Of a stretch of DNA of 40,988 nt, positions 27,429 to 35,567 are shown one piece after another. The notes beneath the pieces are model-generated. The model searched no databases and had not been told where the DNA came from. It saw nothing but the letters and a program-made list of their open reading frames with translations. The DNA is from Acetobacteraceae bacterium (GTDB lineage: Bacteria > Pseudomonadota > Alphaproteobacteria > Acetobacterales > Acetobacteraceae), in contig JAIXTK010000329.1 in assembly GCA_027483995.1 (NCBI GenBank), positions 1-40,988 of the forward strand, written 5' to 3'. The translations under genes were made by a program, and so were the position numbers. The number at the start of each line of letters is the position of its first letter. Positions within the stretch are counted from its first letter, which is position 1.

Positions 27429-28480
27429 CGGCGCTGGCCCTCAATGCCCGGTTCCTGAGCCAGGACCTCACCGGCGTGCAGCGCTTCGGGCTGGAGATTG
27501 CCCGCGCCCTGGCCGCACAGCGCCCGTTGGCGGTGCTGGCCCCGCCGGATGCCCGCGACGAACCCGGGCTTGCCCCGCGCCGCGTTGGCCGGCTGCGCGG
27601 CCAGGCCTGGGAACAGCTGGACCTGCCGCGCCATCTCGAAGGCGCCGTGCTGATCAATCCCGGCAACACCGCGCCGCTGGCCCTGCGCCGGCAGGTGGTG
27701 GTGATCCATGATGCTGCCGCCTTCGCCGTGCCGGGCTCCTATGGCTGGCGGTTCCGCGCCTGGTATCGCGCGCTGCACCGGGCACTGGCATGGCGCGGCG
27801 TGCGGATTGCCACCGTCTCCACCCATGCGCGCGGGGAGATTGCCCGCCACCTGCACCTCGATCCCGCCGATGTGGCGGTGGTGGGGGAGGGGGCGGAGCA
27901 CATCCTGCGCCCCTGCGCTGATACCGGCCTGCACGCCCGGCTTGGCCTGGAGCGCCCCTACGTGCTCGCGGTTGGCAGCCTCGCGCCGCACAAGAACCTC
28001 GCGGCGCTGGGGGCAACGGCCGCGCTGCTCGCCGGGCGCGGGATGGACCTGGTGGTGACCGGCGGGCTGGATGCCCGGGTGTTCGCCGCCGCGGGCCTGC
28101 CGGCCGAGGCGCGCGCCATCGGCCGGGTGGACGATGCCGGGCTGCGCGCGCTGTACGAAGGCGCGGCCTGCTTCGTGTTCCCCTCCCGGCACGAGGGGTT
28201 CGGCCTGCCGGCGCTGGAGGCGATGGCCTGCGCCTGCCCGGTGGTGGCGGCCCGCGCCACTTCCCTGCCGGAGATATGCGGCGATGCCGCCCTGCTGGCC
28301 GACCCCACCAATCCCGCTGACATCGCCGCCGCCGTGGCCAGCGTGCTGGACGATCCGGCCCTGGCCACACGCCTCAGCGCTGCCGGAACGGCACGCGCCG
28401 CCGCCTTCACCTGGGCCGCCGCCGCGCAGCGCCTTGCCGCTGTTGCCGACGCCGCCGGCCGCGATAGGAAGCCGGGATGA
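27425..28480 (+). CDS. Glycosyltransferase family 4
   Basis: MTALALNARFLSQDLTGVQRFGLEIARAL; YVLAVGSLAPHKNLAALGATAALLAGRG; FVFPSRHEGFGLPALEAMACACPVVAA; ATGA overlap with upstream gene. Confidence 0.93.
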   Translation: MTALALNARFLSQDLTGVQRFGLEIARALAAQRPLAVLAPPDARDEPGLAPRRVGRLRGQAWEQLDLPRHLEGAVLINPGNTAPLALRRQVVVIHDAAAFAVPGSYGWRFRAWYRALHRALAWRGVRIATVSTHARGEIARHLHLDPADVAVVGEGAEHILRPCADTGLHARLGLERPYVLAVGSLAPHKNLAALGATAALLAGRGMDLVVTGGLDARVFAAAGLPAEARAIGRVDDAGLRALYEGAACFVFPSRHEGFGLPALEAMACACPVVAARATSLPEICGDAALLADPTNPADIAAAVASVLDDPALATRLSAAGTARAAAFTWAAAAQRLAAVADAAGRDRKPG

Positions 28481-29577
28481 AAATTGCCATCATCCATGAA
28501 TGGCTGGAAGGCGTGGCCGGCTCCGAGCGGGTGCTGGAGCAGATGCTGCTGTGCTACCCACAGGCAGACCTGTTCGCCCTGGTGGATTTCCTGCCCGCCG
28601 ACCAGCGCGGCATCCTGCACGGGCGGGTGCCGCGCACCAGCTTCCTCCAGCGCCTGCCCTTCGCCCGGCGCTGGTTCCGCCACTACGCCATGCTGCTGCC
28701 GATGGCGGTGGAGCAGTGGGACCTGTCGGGCTACGACCTCGTGCTCTCCAACAGCCACGCCTTCGCCAAGGGCGTGCTGACCGGGCCGGATACGCGCCAT
28801 GTCAGCTACGTGCATTCCCCCATGCGCTATGCCTGGGACCTGCAGCACCAGTACCTGCGCGAATCCGGGCTGGATCGCGGGCTGCGCGGCATTGCGGCGC
28901 GCTGGCTGCTCTCGCGCCTGCGCCTGTGGGACCGTGGCACGGCCAATGGCGTGGACCTGTTCCTCACCAATTCCCACTACGTCGCCCGGCGCATCAACAA
29001 GGCCTATCGGCGCGAGGCGGTGGTGATCCCGCCGCCGGTGGATATCGAGACGTTCACGCCCGGCGGCGAGAAGCAGGATTTCTACCTCGTCGCCTCCCGC
29101 CACGTGGCCTACAAGCGCATCGACCTGGTGGCCGCCGCCTTCGCCGCCATGCCGGATCGCCAGCTGGTGATCGTGGGCGACGGCCCCGCCCATGGCCGCG
29201 TGCGCGCGGCAGCCCGCGGCGCCCCCAACATCACCTTCCGCCAAGCCGTGCCCCAGGCCGAGCTGGTGGCGCTGATGCGTGCCGCCCGCGCCTTCGTCTT
29301 CGCCGGGGAGGAGGATTTCGGCATCGTCCTGGCTGAGGCGCTCGCCTGCGGCACCCCCGTGATCGCCTTTGGGCGCGGTGGGGCGGCGGAGATCGTGGCG
29401 GAGGGAGCGGGGGTGCTGTTCGCCGAGCAGACCGCGGCGGCGATCGCCGAGGCGGTGGGGCGGTTTGCGGCGATGGCGTTCGACGGGGATGCCTGCCGGG
29501 CCGCCGCGGCTGGGTTCGGCGCGGCCCGCTTTCGTGGCCAGCTCCTCGCAGCGGCATCGGCGGATGGCGGGGCGTAG
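28477..29577 (+). CDS. Glycosyltransferase family 4 (GT4)
   Basis: MKIAIIHEWLEGVAGSERVLEQML; HVSYVHSPMRYAWDLQHQYL; FVFAGEEDFGIVLAEALACGTPVIAFGRGGAAEIV; ATGA overlap. Confidence 0.94.
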   Translation: MKIAIIHEWLEGVAGSERVLEQMLLCYPQADLFALVDFLPADQRGILHGRVPRTSFLQRLPFARRWFRHYAMLLPMAVEQWDLSGYDLVLSNSHAFAKGVLTGPDTRHVSYVHSPMRYAWDLQHQYLRESGLDRGLRGIAARWLLSRLRLWDRGTANGVDLFLTNSHYVARRINKAYRREAVVIPPPVDIETFTPGGEKQDFYLVASRHVAYKRIDLVAAAFAAMPDRQLVIVGDGPAHGRVRAAARGAPNITFRQAVPQAELVALMRAARAFVFAGEEDFGIVLAEALACGTPVIAFGRGGAAEIVAEGAGVLFAEQTAAAIAEAVGRFAAMAFDGDACRAAAAGFGAARFRGQLLAAASADGGA

Positions 29578-29840
29578 CAAGGCCTGCAGGCCGGTGTGTC
29601 GGCTTTTTTTACACAGGAATTGTGGGTTGCCGGCGTCAATCCGGTCGCATCGGACCGCGGGGCGCTAATTTATCTAATAATTTCATATGCTTGAAGGAGT
29701 TCGACCACTCCGGGGTGGCCTGTATGATCCATTCGCAAGGGGGCAATGGCCCCGGATGGGAGTCGGCAATCTTTACATTCTCGCTGTGAACGATTGGCTG
29801 CCCCTGGTTTAAGTGTTTGTTTTCAGGGGAGAAAAAATCC

Positions 29841-29855
29841 TGGCACGGTGTTTGC
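29841..29855 (+). promoter_or_regulatory. Sigma-54 (RpoN) -24/-12 promoter upstream of PEP-CTERM gene
   Basis: cTGGCACG-GTGT-TTGCtt matches YTGGCACG-N4-TTGCW; GG (29842-29843) and GC (29854-29855) in register; ~37 nt from -12 to ATG. Confidence 0.85.
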
Positions 29856-29880
29856 TTCTATGCCCAGGACAGTTTTTGCC

Positions 29881-29886
29881 AGGAGG
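29881..29886 (+). promoter_or_regulatory. Ribosome binding site of PEP-CTERM gene
   Basis: AGGAGG 5 nt upstream of ATG at 29892. Confidence 0.85.
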
Positions 29887-29891
29887 CTCTT

Positions 29892-30605
29892 ATGAGCATT
29901 GTAAAGAAGATTGGCGTTGCCGCATTGGCTGGTATGGGACTTTTGGCCGCAGGGAGCGCGTCTGCAGCGGTTATCACGCAGACGGCCACGATCCCCACGG
30001 CCTCCACGAATTGGAACATCGCGAGCGCCTTCAACAAGTTCAACACGGACCTTGGCCCGCTCCAGAGCATCATCATCAGCATCGCTGGCTCGGTCAGCGG
30101 CAACATGAAGCTCGAGAGCCGTGATGGCGCTCCGACCACGATTTCCGGGACGCTGCAGGCGAACCAGACCGTGTTCCTTGGTGCCTTTACGATGGTCACC
30201 AACTTCCCCTCCATCACCCAGTCCTTCGGCGCCGCGGCGTTTGATGGGACGGTGGATTTCGGCGGCACGTCTGGCGTGACGTTCAGCAGCCTGTCCAGCT
30301 CGGCCAACAACTCCGCGACCCTGCTCCCCACCAACCTTGTTGACTCGCTGCTTTACATCCCGCAGTTCACCTGCAGCGCCTTGGCCGCAACCTGCGGCCC
30401 GCAGGTCTCCCTGTCGACCCAGGCGGTTGGCACTTCGGCGGGCCAGGGCGCGGGCAACCTGACGACGGAGTTCAACACCTCCTCCGGCGCCACGCTGACC
30501 CTGACCTATAACTATGGCGTCGCCACGCCGGAGCCGGCTTCGATGGCCGTGCTCGGTATCGGTCTCGTCGCTCTGGGCGCCTATCGCCGCAAGCGCCGCC
30601 ACTGA
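29892..30605 (+). CDS. PEP-CTERM sorting domain-containing secreted protein
   Basis: Signal peptide MSIVKKIGVAALAGMGLLAAGSASA; C-terminus ATPEPASMAVLGIGLVALGAYRRKRRH (PEP motif + TM + basic tail). Confidence 0.93.
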   Translation: MSIVKKIGVAALAGMGLLAAGSASAAVITQTATIPTASTNWNIASAFNKFNTDLGPLQSIIISIAGSVSGNMKLESRDGAPTTISGTLQANQTVFLGAFTMVTNFPSITQSFGAAAFDGTVDFGGTSGVTFSSLSSSANNSATLLPTNLVDSLLYIPQFTCSALAATCGPQVSLSTQAVGTSAGQGAGNLTTEFNTSSGATLTLTYNYGVATPEPASMAVLGIGLVALGAYRRKRRH

Positions 30606-30642
30606 GGATAGCGTAGCGGCACAATACGTGCCGTGAAGTTCG

Positions 30643-30678
30643 AAAGGGGCGTGGCAATCCTGGTGCCACGCCCCTTTT
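30643..30678. terminator. Bidirectional intrinsic terminator between convergent PEP-CTERM gene and ada
   Basis: AAAGGGGCGTGGCA-atcctgg-TGCCACGCCCCTTT, flanked by A and T runs. Confidence 0.9.
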
Positions 30679-30679
30679 G

Positions 30680-31726
30680 CTATTTGATCGGGATGGCGCT
30701 GCTTTCCCGCCGCAGCATCTCTCGCTTCCGCGGCACGCCCCAGCGATAGCCGGTAAGGTCCCCGTCCTTGCCCACCACCCGGTGGCACGGCACGGCGAGC
30801 GACACGGGGTTGGTCGCGCAGGATCGGGCAACGGCCCGAATGGCCTTCGGCGCCCCGATCATCCCGGCCAGCTCGCCATAGGTCCGGGTCTCCCCGGGCT
30901 GGATCCGGCGCAGCGCGTCCCACACCCGCACCTGGAACGCCGTGCCGCGTAGATCGAGCGGCAGCGCCAATGCCTGGCGCGGCTCTGCGATGAAGGCCAG
31001 CACCGTGGCCAGCGTCTCCGCCAGCCCGGCATCGTCGGCCTCGATGCGGGCCTTCGGGAAGCGCCGGCGCAGATCGCCCATCAGCGCCTCATCCGGTTCC
31101 GCGAAGCCCAGGAAGCACACCCCGGTCTCCGTGGCTCCCACCAGCAGCCGCCCGAATGGGCTGTCGGCAAAGGCGGTGCGCACCACCTCCCCGGCACCGC
31201 CGCGTCGCAGCGCCCCTGGGGTCATGCCCAGCAGCTTGCCGGTATCCTCATAGACACGGGATTCGGAACCGAACCCCGCCTCCTGGATCGCATCCGCCAC
31301 CCGTCCGCCCCGGGTCAGTGCCGCCTGCAGCCGCAGCGCCCGCACCCGTTCGGCATAGCTGCGCGGCGTTACCCCTGTATGCTCGCGGAACAGGCGCAGG
31401 AAATGGAAACGCGAGTAACCGGCCCGCCTGGCCAGCGCCTCCAGCGAGGGGATCCCCTCCTCCGCCTCGATCGCCGCACAGGCATCGGCCACCACCGCGC
31501 GCGCGATCGCCTCGCGCTCCCCCTTTGGGTCGCAGCGCCGGCAGGCGCGGAATCCCTCCGCTTCCGCTTCCGGAATATCGGCGAAGTAACGCACATTCTC
31601 CCGCCGTGGCCGTGGGGAGGGGCAGCCCGGCCGGCAGTAGATCCCCATCGTGGTGACACCGTACAGGAAGTCGGCGGGCTGCCGCTGCGCCACCAGGTTC
31701 CAGCGCGTGTCGTCCAGGGTGCTCAT
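30680..31726 (-). CDS. ada: Bifunctional DNA-binding transcriptional regulator/O6-methylguanine-DNA methyltransferase Ada
   Basis: YCRPGCPSPRPRRENVRYF...CRRCDP (AdaA Cys4), AraC HTH ARRAGYSRFHFLRLFREHTGVTPRSYA, AVPCHRVVGKDGDLTGYRWG. Confidence 0.95.
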   Translation of the reverse strand: MSTLDDTRWNLVAQRQPADFLYGVTTMGIYCRPGCPSPRPRRENVRYFADIPEAEAEGFRACRRCDPKGEREAIARAVVADACAAIEAEEGIPSLEALARRAGYSRFHFLRLFREHTGVTPRSYAERVRALRLQAALTRGGRVADAIQEAGFGSESRVYEDTGKLLGMTPGALRRGGAGEVVRTAFADSPFGRLLVGATETGVCFLGFAEPDEALMGDLRRRFPKARIEADDAGLAETLATVLAFIAEPRQALALPLDLRGTAFQVRVWDALRRIQPGETRTYGELAGMIGAPKAIRAVARSCATNPVSLAVPCHRVVGKDGDLTGYRWGVPRKREMLRRESSAIPIK

Positions 31727-31901
31727 GCGCCCGCTCCTTATCTGCATCGCAGGATCACTCTGCCTGCGGCGGCGGGCAGGAGCCATCCGCGGATTGCGCC
31801 CACCATCCAGTTGCCGGGGCCACGGCGAGCCCTGTATGGATTATGAAGCTGGCCACCCGCTGGGCCGGATACATCCTTTGCCGAACAAATTGGAGTGGTC
31901 G

Positions 31902-32462
31902 ATGCGACCAGCATTCGCCTGCCTGCTCGCCCTGGGCCTCACCCAGTGCGCCCCACCCCCCGCCGCCCCGCCGGCCGAGCCGCCCGTGGTGGCAGAGGAG
32001 GCGGTGCCCGACGCCGCGTTCTGCGCCCGCCCGGCCGAGAAGCAGGCCTTCCAGGTCGCCGCGCTGAAAAGCCGGCTGATGGTCACCGCCCTGGCCTGCG
32101 ACTCCAGTGACAAATACAACGCCTTCATCAACGCCAACCGCACCGCCCTGCTGCCGCAGGAGAAGACGCTGGGCGGCTACTTCCAGCGCTATTACGGCCG
32201 GCGTGCCCAGACCGAGCACGACGAGTACATCACCAACCTCGCCAACGCCCAGTCGCGCCGCCGCATCATCGACAACGCGCGCTTCTGCAGCGACGGCCAG
32301 AAGCTCTATGCCGATGTCGCCACGTTGAAGACCCCTGCGGAGGTGGCGGCCCTGGCCGCCAGCCGCACCATCTCCCAGCCCTTCAACGTGAAGGAATGCC
32401 CGGAGACGCCGGCGCCGGCCCCCCGCCAGTCCCGCCCGGCCCAGCCGCCCGCCCGCCGCTGA
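31902..32462 (+). CDS. Hypothetical lipoprotein
   Basis: MRPAFACLLALGLTQCAPPP lipobox-like; conserved-looking body LMVTALACDSSDKYNAFINANR. Confidence 0.75.
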   Translation: MRPAFACLLALGLTQCAPPPAAPPAEPPVVAEEAVPDAAFCARPAEKQAFQVAALKSRLMVTALACDSSDKYNAFINANRTALLPQEKTLGGYFQRYYGRRAQTEHDEYITNLANAQSRRRIIDNARFCSDGQKLYADVATLKTPAEVAALAASRTISQPFNVKECPETPAPAPRQSRPAQPPARR

Positions 32463-32485
32463 CGGGTTTCCGTCAGACGATACGA

Positions 32486-32520
32486 AAACGCCAGGGAGGG
32501 TGACCTCCCTGGCGTTTTTG
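32486..32520 (+). terminator. Intrinsic terminator downstream of hypothetical lipoprotein
   Basis: AAAACGCCAGGGAGG-gtga-CCTCCCTGGCGTTTTT. Confidence 0.9.
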
Positions 32521-32552
32521 TTTGTGCGGCCGTGCGGCTGTGAGATGCCCAA

Positions 32553-32581
32553 CAAAAAACCGGCCCCTTTCGGGGCCGGCT
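32553..32581 (-). terminator. Intrinsic terminator downstream of OmpA-family gene
   Basis: Minus strand GCCGGCCCC-gaaa-GGGGCCGGTTTTTTG. Confidence 0.9.
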
Positions 32582-32620
32582 TCCTGGTCGCCAGGTGTCT
32601 GGAAAGCGTCGGTCTGCGGA

Positions 32621-33613
32621 TTAGCGCAGAACGATTTCCACGCGGCGGTTCTGCGGCTCGCGGGTGTTCGGGCCAGTGGCCACCAGCGGGCGAGTGTCGC
32701 CATAGGCGTTGATGTCGATCGCGTTGCGCGCCACGCCGAGGCGGACGAGCTCGGCCGCCACGTTCTGCGCACGGCGCATCGACAGGCCCTGGTTGTACTG
32801 GGCGGTGCCGGTGCGGTCGGCATGGCCGCCGACTTCGATGCGGGTGGTCGCCACGCGGGTGGAAGCCTGGGCGGCGTCAGCGATGATCTGGCGGGCGCGC
32901 GGGGTCAGGTCAGCCTTGTCCCAATCGAAGAACACCAGGTAGGTGCGGGCCGGCGCCGGGGCCGGAACCGCGGCCGGGGCCGCCACGGGCACCGGGGCCG
33001 CGCCGAAGGCGTAGCGCAGGCCGAGCATGCCGGAGATGTTCATCTGCGGGTCGGTGCGCAGGCCGCCGTTGTAGCGGACGTCCTCAACCGTGCTGAGCAC
33101 GCGCGCTTCGGCGGTCACGGCCAGGCCGGGAACGTCGGTGATCGGGAAGGCGGCGCCCAGGATGCCCTGCGCTGCGATGGCGCCGCGCATGGAGGCACTG
33201 GTGCCGCCCGCACGCATCTCGCCCCACTGGTAGCCAGCGCCCACGCCCACATACGGGGTCATGAAGCCGAGCCCGGCGTCGAAGTCATACAGAACATTGA
33301 CCATCGGGCCGTAGGAGTGGTTCTGGCCCTTGCCAGCACCGATCTTCGCCGGCTGGTAGCGATAGTTGCCTTCCAGCTCGATGCGCAGGCCGTTGCCGAA
33401 GGCATAGCCGATGCTGCCGAGGCCGGCGACGCCCACGCCATCAGACTTCAGCTTGCCGCCACGCGAATTGGTGGTGGTCTCGGTCAGCCAGTTCACGCCG
33501 GCGCCGGCGCCGACATAAACACCGTTCAGCGCCTGGGCCTGCACCGCAGACGGGGCGATGGCGAGGGGGGCGGCCAGGACCGCCGCGGCGATCAGCGCAT
33601 TGCGCAAGTTCAT
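32621..33613 (-). CDS. OmpA family outer membrane protein
   Basis: Signal peptide; 8-stranded barrel; C-terminal OmpA domain YLVFFDWDKADLTPRARQIIADAAQ...VGGHADRTGTAQYNQGLSMRRAQNVAAELVRLGV. Confidence 0.94.
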   Translation of the reverse strand: MNLRNALIAAAVLAAPLAIAPSAVQAQALNGVYVGAGAGVNWLTETTTNSRGGKLKSDGVGVAGLGSIGYAFGNGLRIELEGNYRYQPAKIGAGKGQNHSYGPMVNVLYDFDAGLGFMTPYVGVGAGYQWGEMRAGGTSASMRGAIAAQGILGAAFPITDVPGLAVTAEARVLSTVEDVRYNGGLRTDPQMNISGMLGLRYAFGAAPVPVAAPAAVPAPAPARTYLVFFDWDKADLTPRARQIIADAAQASTRVATTRIEVGGHADRTGTAQYNQGLSMRRAQNVAAELVRLGVARNAIDINAYGDTRPLVATGPNTREPQNRRVEIVLR

Positions 33614-33842
33614 CTGTCTTCTCCTATATTGTACCGGAGACGCAGCGCGGCCCGGCCAAGCGGCATGTCGACTCGAGGGCGCTACCACTCGAATCCCAAG
33701 ACCGTATTTAGCCCCGGAGGCGCAGGCGAACCAGCCTGGAACGGCTCACCAACGTGTTACGTCTCGCTTCCGGCGCTCACTGTGGCAAGAATGTCACAAG
33801 CTGTGGCACGCCCGAAACGTGACATCTGCGCGCGCAAAAGCG

Positions 33843-33938
33843 TGGCGGAGGAGAGCGGGAGTCGAACCCACCCAGGACTGCTTGGCGGCCCCAACCGGCT
33901 TTGAAGGCCGGCCGACCCACCGGGGCCGATTCTCCTCC
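33843..33938 (-). tRNA. selC: tRNA-Sec (anticodon UCA at 33902-33904), CCA encoded
   Basis: Minus strand GGAGGAGA-ATCGGCCCCGGTGGGTCGG-CCGGCCTTCAAAGCCGG-TTGGGGCCGCCAAGCAGTCCTGG-GTGGGTTCGACTCCCGC-TCTCCTCC-GCCA; 8-bp acceptor stem, long variable arm, strong similarity to E. coli selC. Confidence 0.95.
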
Positions 33939-34007
33939 ATGCACGAGCATACCCGAAATCCCTGCGCCACAAAGTGCCACCGCGTGCTGTCCGTGCTAGG
34001 CTGGGGC

Positions 34008-34529
34008 ATGACCGTCGCCATCCCCACCCTGCTCACTCCCCGCCTCACCCTGCGTGCCCTGCGCGCCGAGGATCTCGACGCCTTCGCGGCCATGCACGCC
34101 AACCCCGACGTGATGAAAACGCTGGGCACCGGCGTCACGCGCACGCGGGCGGAAACCTGGGACATGATGGCCCGCATGCTCGGCCAGTGGGCGCTGCGCG
34201 GCTACGGCATGTTCGCCGTGGTGGAGAACAGCTCCGGCCGCTTCATCGGCCGCGCCGGCATCCTGCACCCCTACGAGTGGGAAGGGCCGGAACTGGCCTA
34301 CGGGCTGGATCAGCCATACTGGGGCCGCGGCTATGCCACCGAGGCCGCCAACATCCTGCATCGCTGGGCCTTCATCCAGATGCAGATGCCAACGCTCGTC
34401 AGCTATGTGGTCCCTGGCAACCAGGCCTCACGCAACGTCCTGCAGAAGCTCGGCGCCTCCTGCCAGGGCATGACCAGGTTGTTCGGCACCGTGGATGCGG
34501 AACTCTGGCAGCACACCACGCCGGGCTAG
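34008..34529 (+). CDS. GNAT family N-acetyltransferase (RimJ/RimL type)
   Basis: TPRLTLRALRAEDLDAFAAMHANPDVMKTLG; ELAYGLDQPYWGRGYATEAANILHRWAF; VVPGNQASRNVLQKLGA. Confidence 0.93.
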   Translation: MTVAIPTLLTPRLTLRALRAEDLDAFAAMHANPDVMKTLGTGVTRTRAETWDMMARMLGQWALRGYGMFAVVENSSGRFIGRAGILHPYEWEGPELAYGLDQPYWGRGYATEAANILHRWAFIQMQMPTLVSYVVPGNQASRNVLQKLGASCQGMTRLFGTVDAELWQHTTPG

Positions 34530-34879
34530 ACGATCTTCCCTTCGAAGGGCGGCAGCAGGTCCGGGCTCTCGAACTCCAGCACCCACAGGTCGGGGTCGAA
34601 GCGCGTCTGCCGCTCCACATAGGCATCGGCTGCCGCCTGGTCCACGGGATCGGGCCCGGTGGCGCGCATCCAGGCTGCCTCGCCGTCCGCGGTGCGCATC
34701 TGGCTCAGCACCGACATGCCGCGCTTGCCGTGCAGCACCACCAGGATGCCGCCGGAATCCGCATCACCCTTGCGCAGCACCGCGCCATAGCGCCCGGCCC
34801 CATTGCCCATGCGCAGCGCCATCGACACCCAGATGCCGGCCTTGACCCGGGGCTCAGGCACGGGCCGTCGCCCCGCCAT
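34526..34879 (-). CDS. DUF1491 family protein
   Basis: VKAGIWVSMALRMGNGAGRYGAVLRKGDADSGGILVVLHG...AWMRATGPDPVDQAAADAYVERQTRFDPDLWVLEFE. Confidence 0.8.
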   Translation of the reverse strand: MAGRRPVPEPRVKAGIWVSMALRMGNGAGRYGAVLRKGDADSGGILVVLHGKRGMSVLSQMRTADGEAAWMRATGPDPVDQAAADAYVERQTRFDPDLWVLEFESPDLLPPFEGKIV

Positions 34880-35567
34880 CGATCGGGATCGCCTGGCCGG
34901 TGATGCTGCCGGCCCCCGCGCGCGCCAGGAATGCCACCATGTCCGCCACCTCCCACGGCGAGGCGATGCGCCCCACCGGCACGCCGGCCGCGGCTTCTTC
35001 CGCCGTGATGCCGATTTCGACGAAACGCTGCGTGGCCATCTCGGTGTCCACCCAGCCCGGGCAGATCGCGTTCACCGTGATCCCCCGCGGCGCCGCCTGC
35101 ATCGCCATGGCGCGCGTCAGCCCGATCAGCCCGTGCTTGGCCGCCACATAGGCGGGCTGGTCCGGCACGCCGCGCAGCCCGAGCACGGAGGAGATGTTGA
35201 CGATCCGCCCGGTCCGGTCCGGCAGGCGAGCCAGTGCCGCCCGGCTGCAATACCAGGCACCGGTCAGGTTGGTGGCCAGGATGGCGTGCCACAGCGCATC
35301 GTCCGCGTCATTGTCTTGCGCGCCTGCCAGCCCGGCATTGTTCACCAGCAGGTCCAGCTTCGGCAGCCCGGCGAAGAACGCATCCACCGCTGCCCGGTCC
35401 GTCACGTCCAGCTTGGCATAGGTCACGCCCCAGGGCAGGTCCGCGGCCGCCGAGCGCGCGGCCGCAATCACCCCGAACCCGTCGGAGACCAGCCGGCGCG
35501 CGATCGCCAGCCCGATCCCCCGCGTCCCGCCCGTGACAACCGCGAAGCGTGTGGTGGGCCCGTTCAT
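34854..35567 (-). CDS. SDR family oxidoreductase
   Basis: VVTGGTRGIGLAIARRL; LLVNNAG; YVAAKHGLIGLTRAMA; GQAIPIDGG; start trimmed. Confidence 0.92.
   Translation of the reverse strand: MNGPTTRFAVVTGGTRGIGLAIARRLVSDGFGVIAAARSAAADLPWGVTYAKLDVTDRAAVDAFFAGLPKLDLLVNNAGLAGAQDNDADDALWHAILATNLTGAWYCSRAALARLPDRTGRIVNISSVLGLRGVPDQPAYVAAKHGLIGLTRAMAMQAAPRGITVNAICPGWVDTEMATQRFVEIGITAEEAAAGVPVGRIASPWEVADMVAFLARAGAGSITGQAIPIDGGATARA

Noticed and set aside
29666-29695. AT-rich stretch AATTTATCTAATAATTTCATATGC as a possible XerCD dif site, prompted by the skew flip
   Set aside because: By eye only about half of the XerC/XerD arm positions match the dif consensus; not enough to call. Needs a profile search.
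33614-33842. selC-associated genomic island (integrase downstream of the tRNA 3' end)
   Set aside because: No integrase, direct repeat of the tRNA 3' end or island-like genes; OmpA-family gene follows directly.
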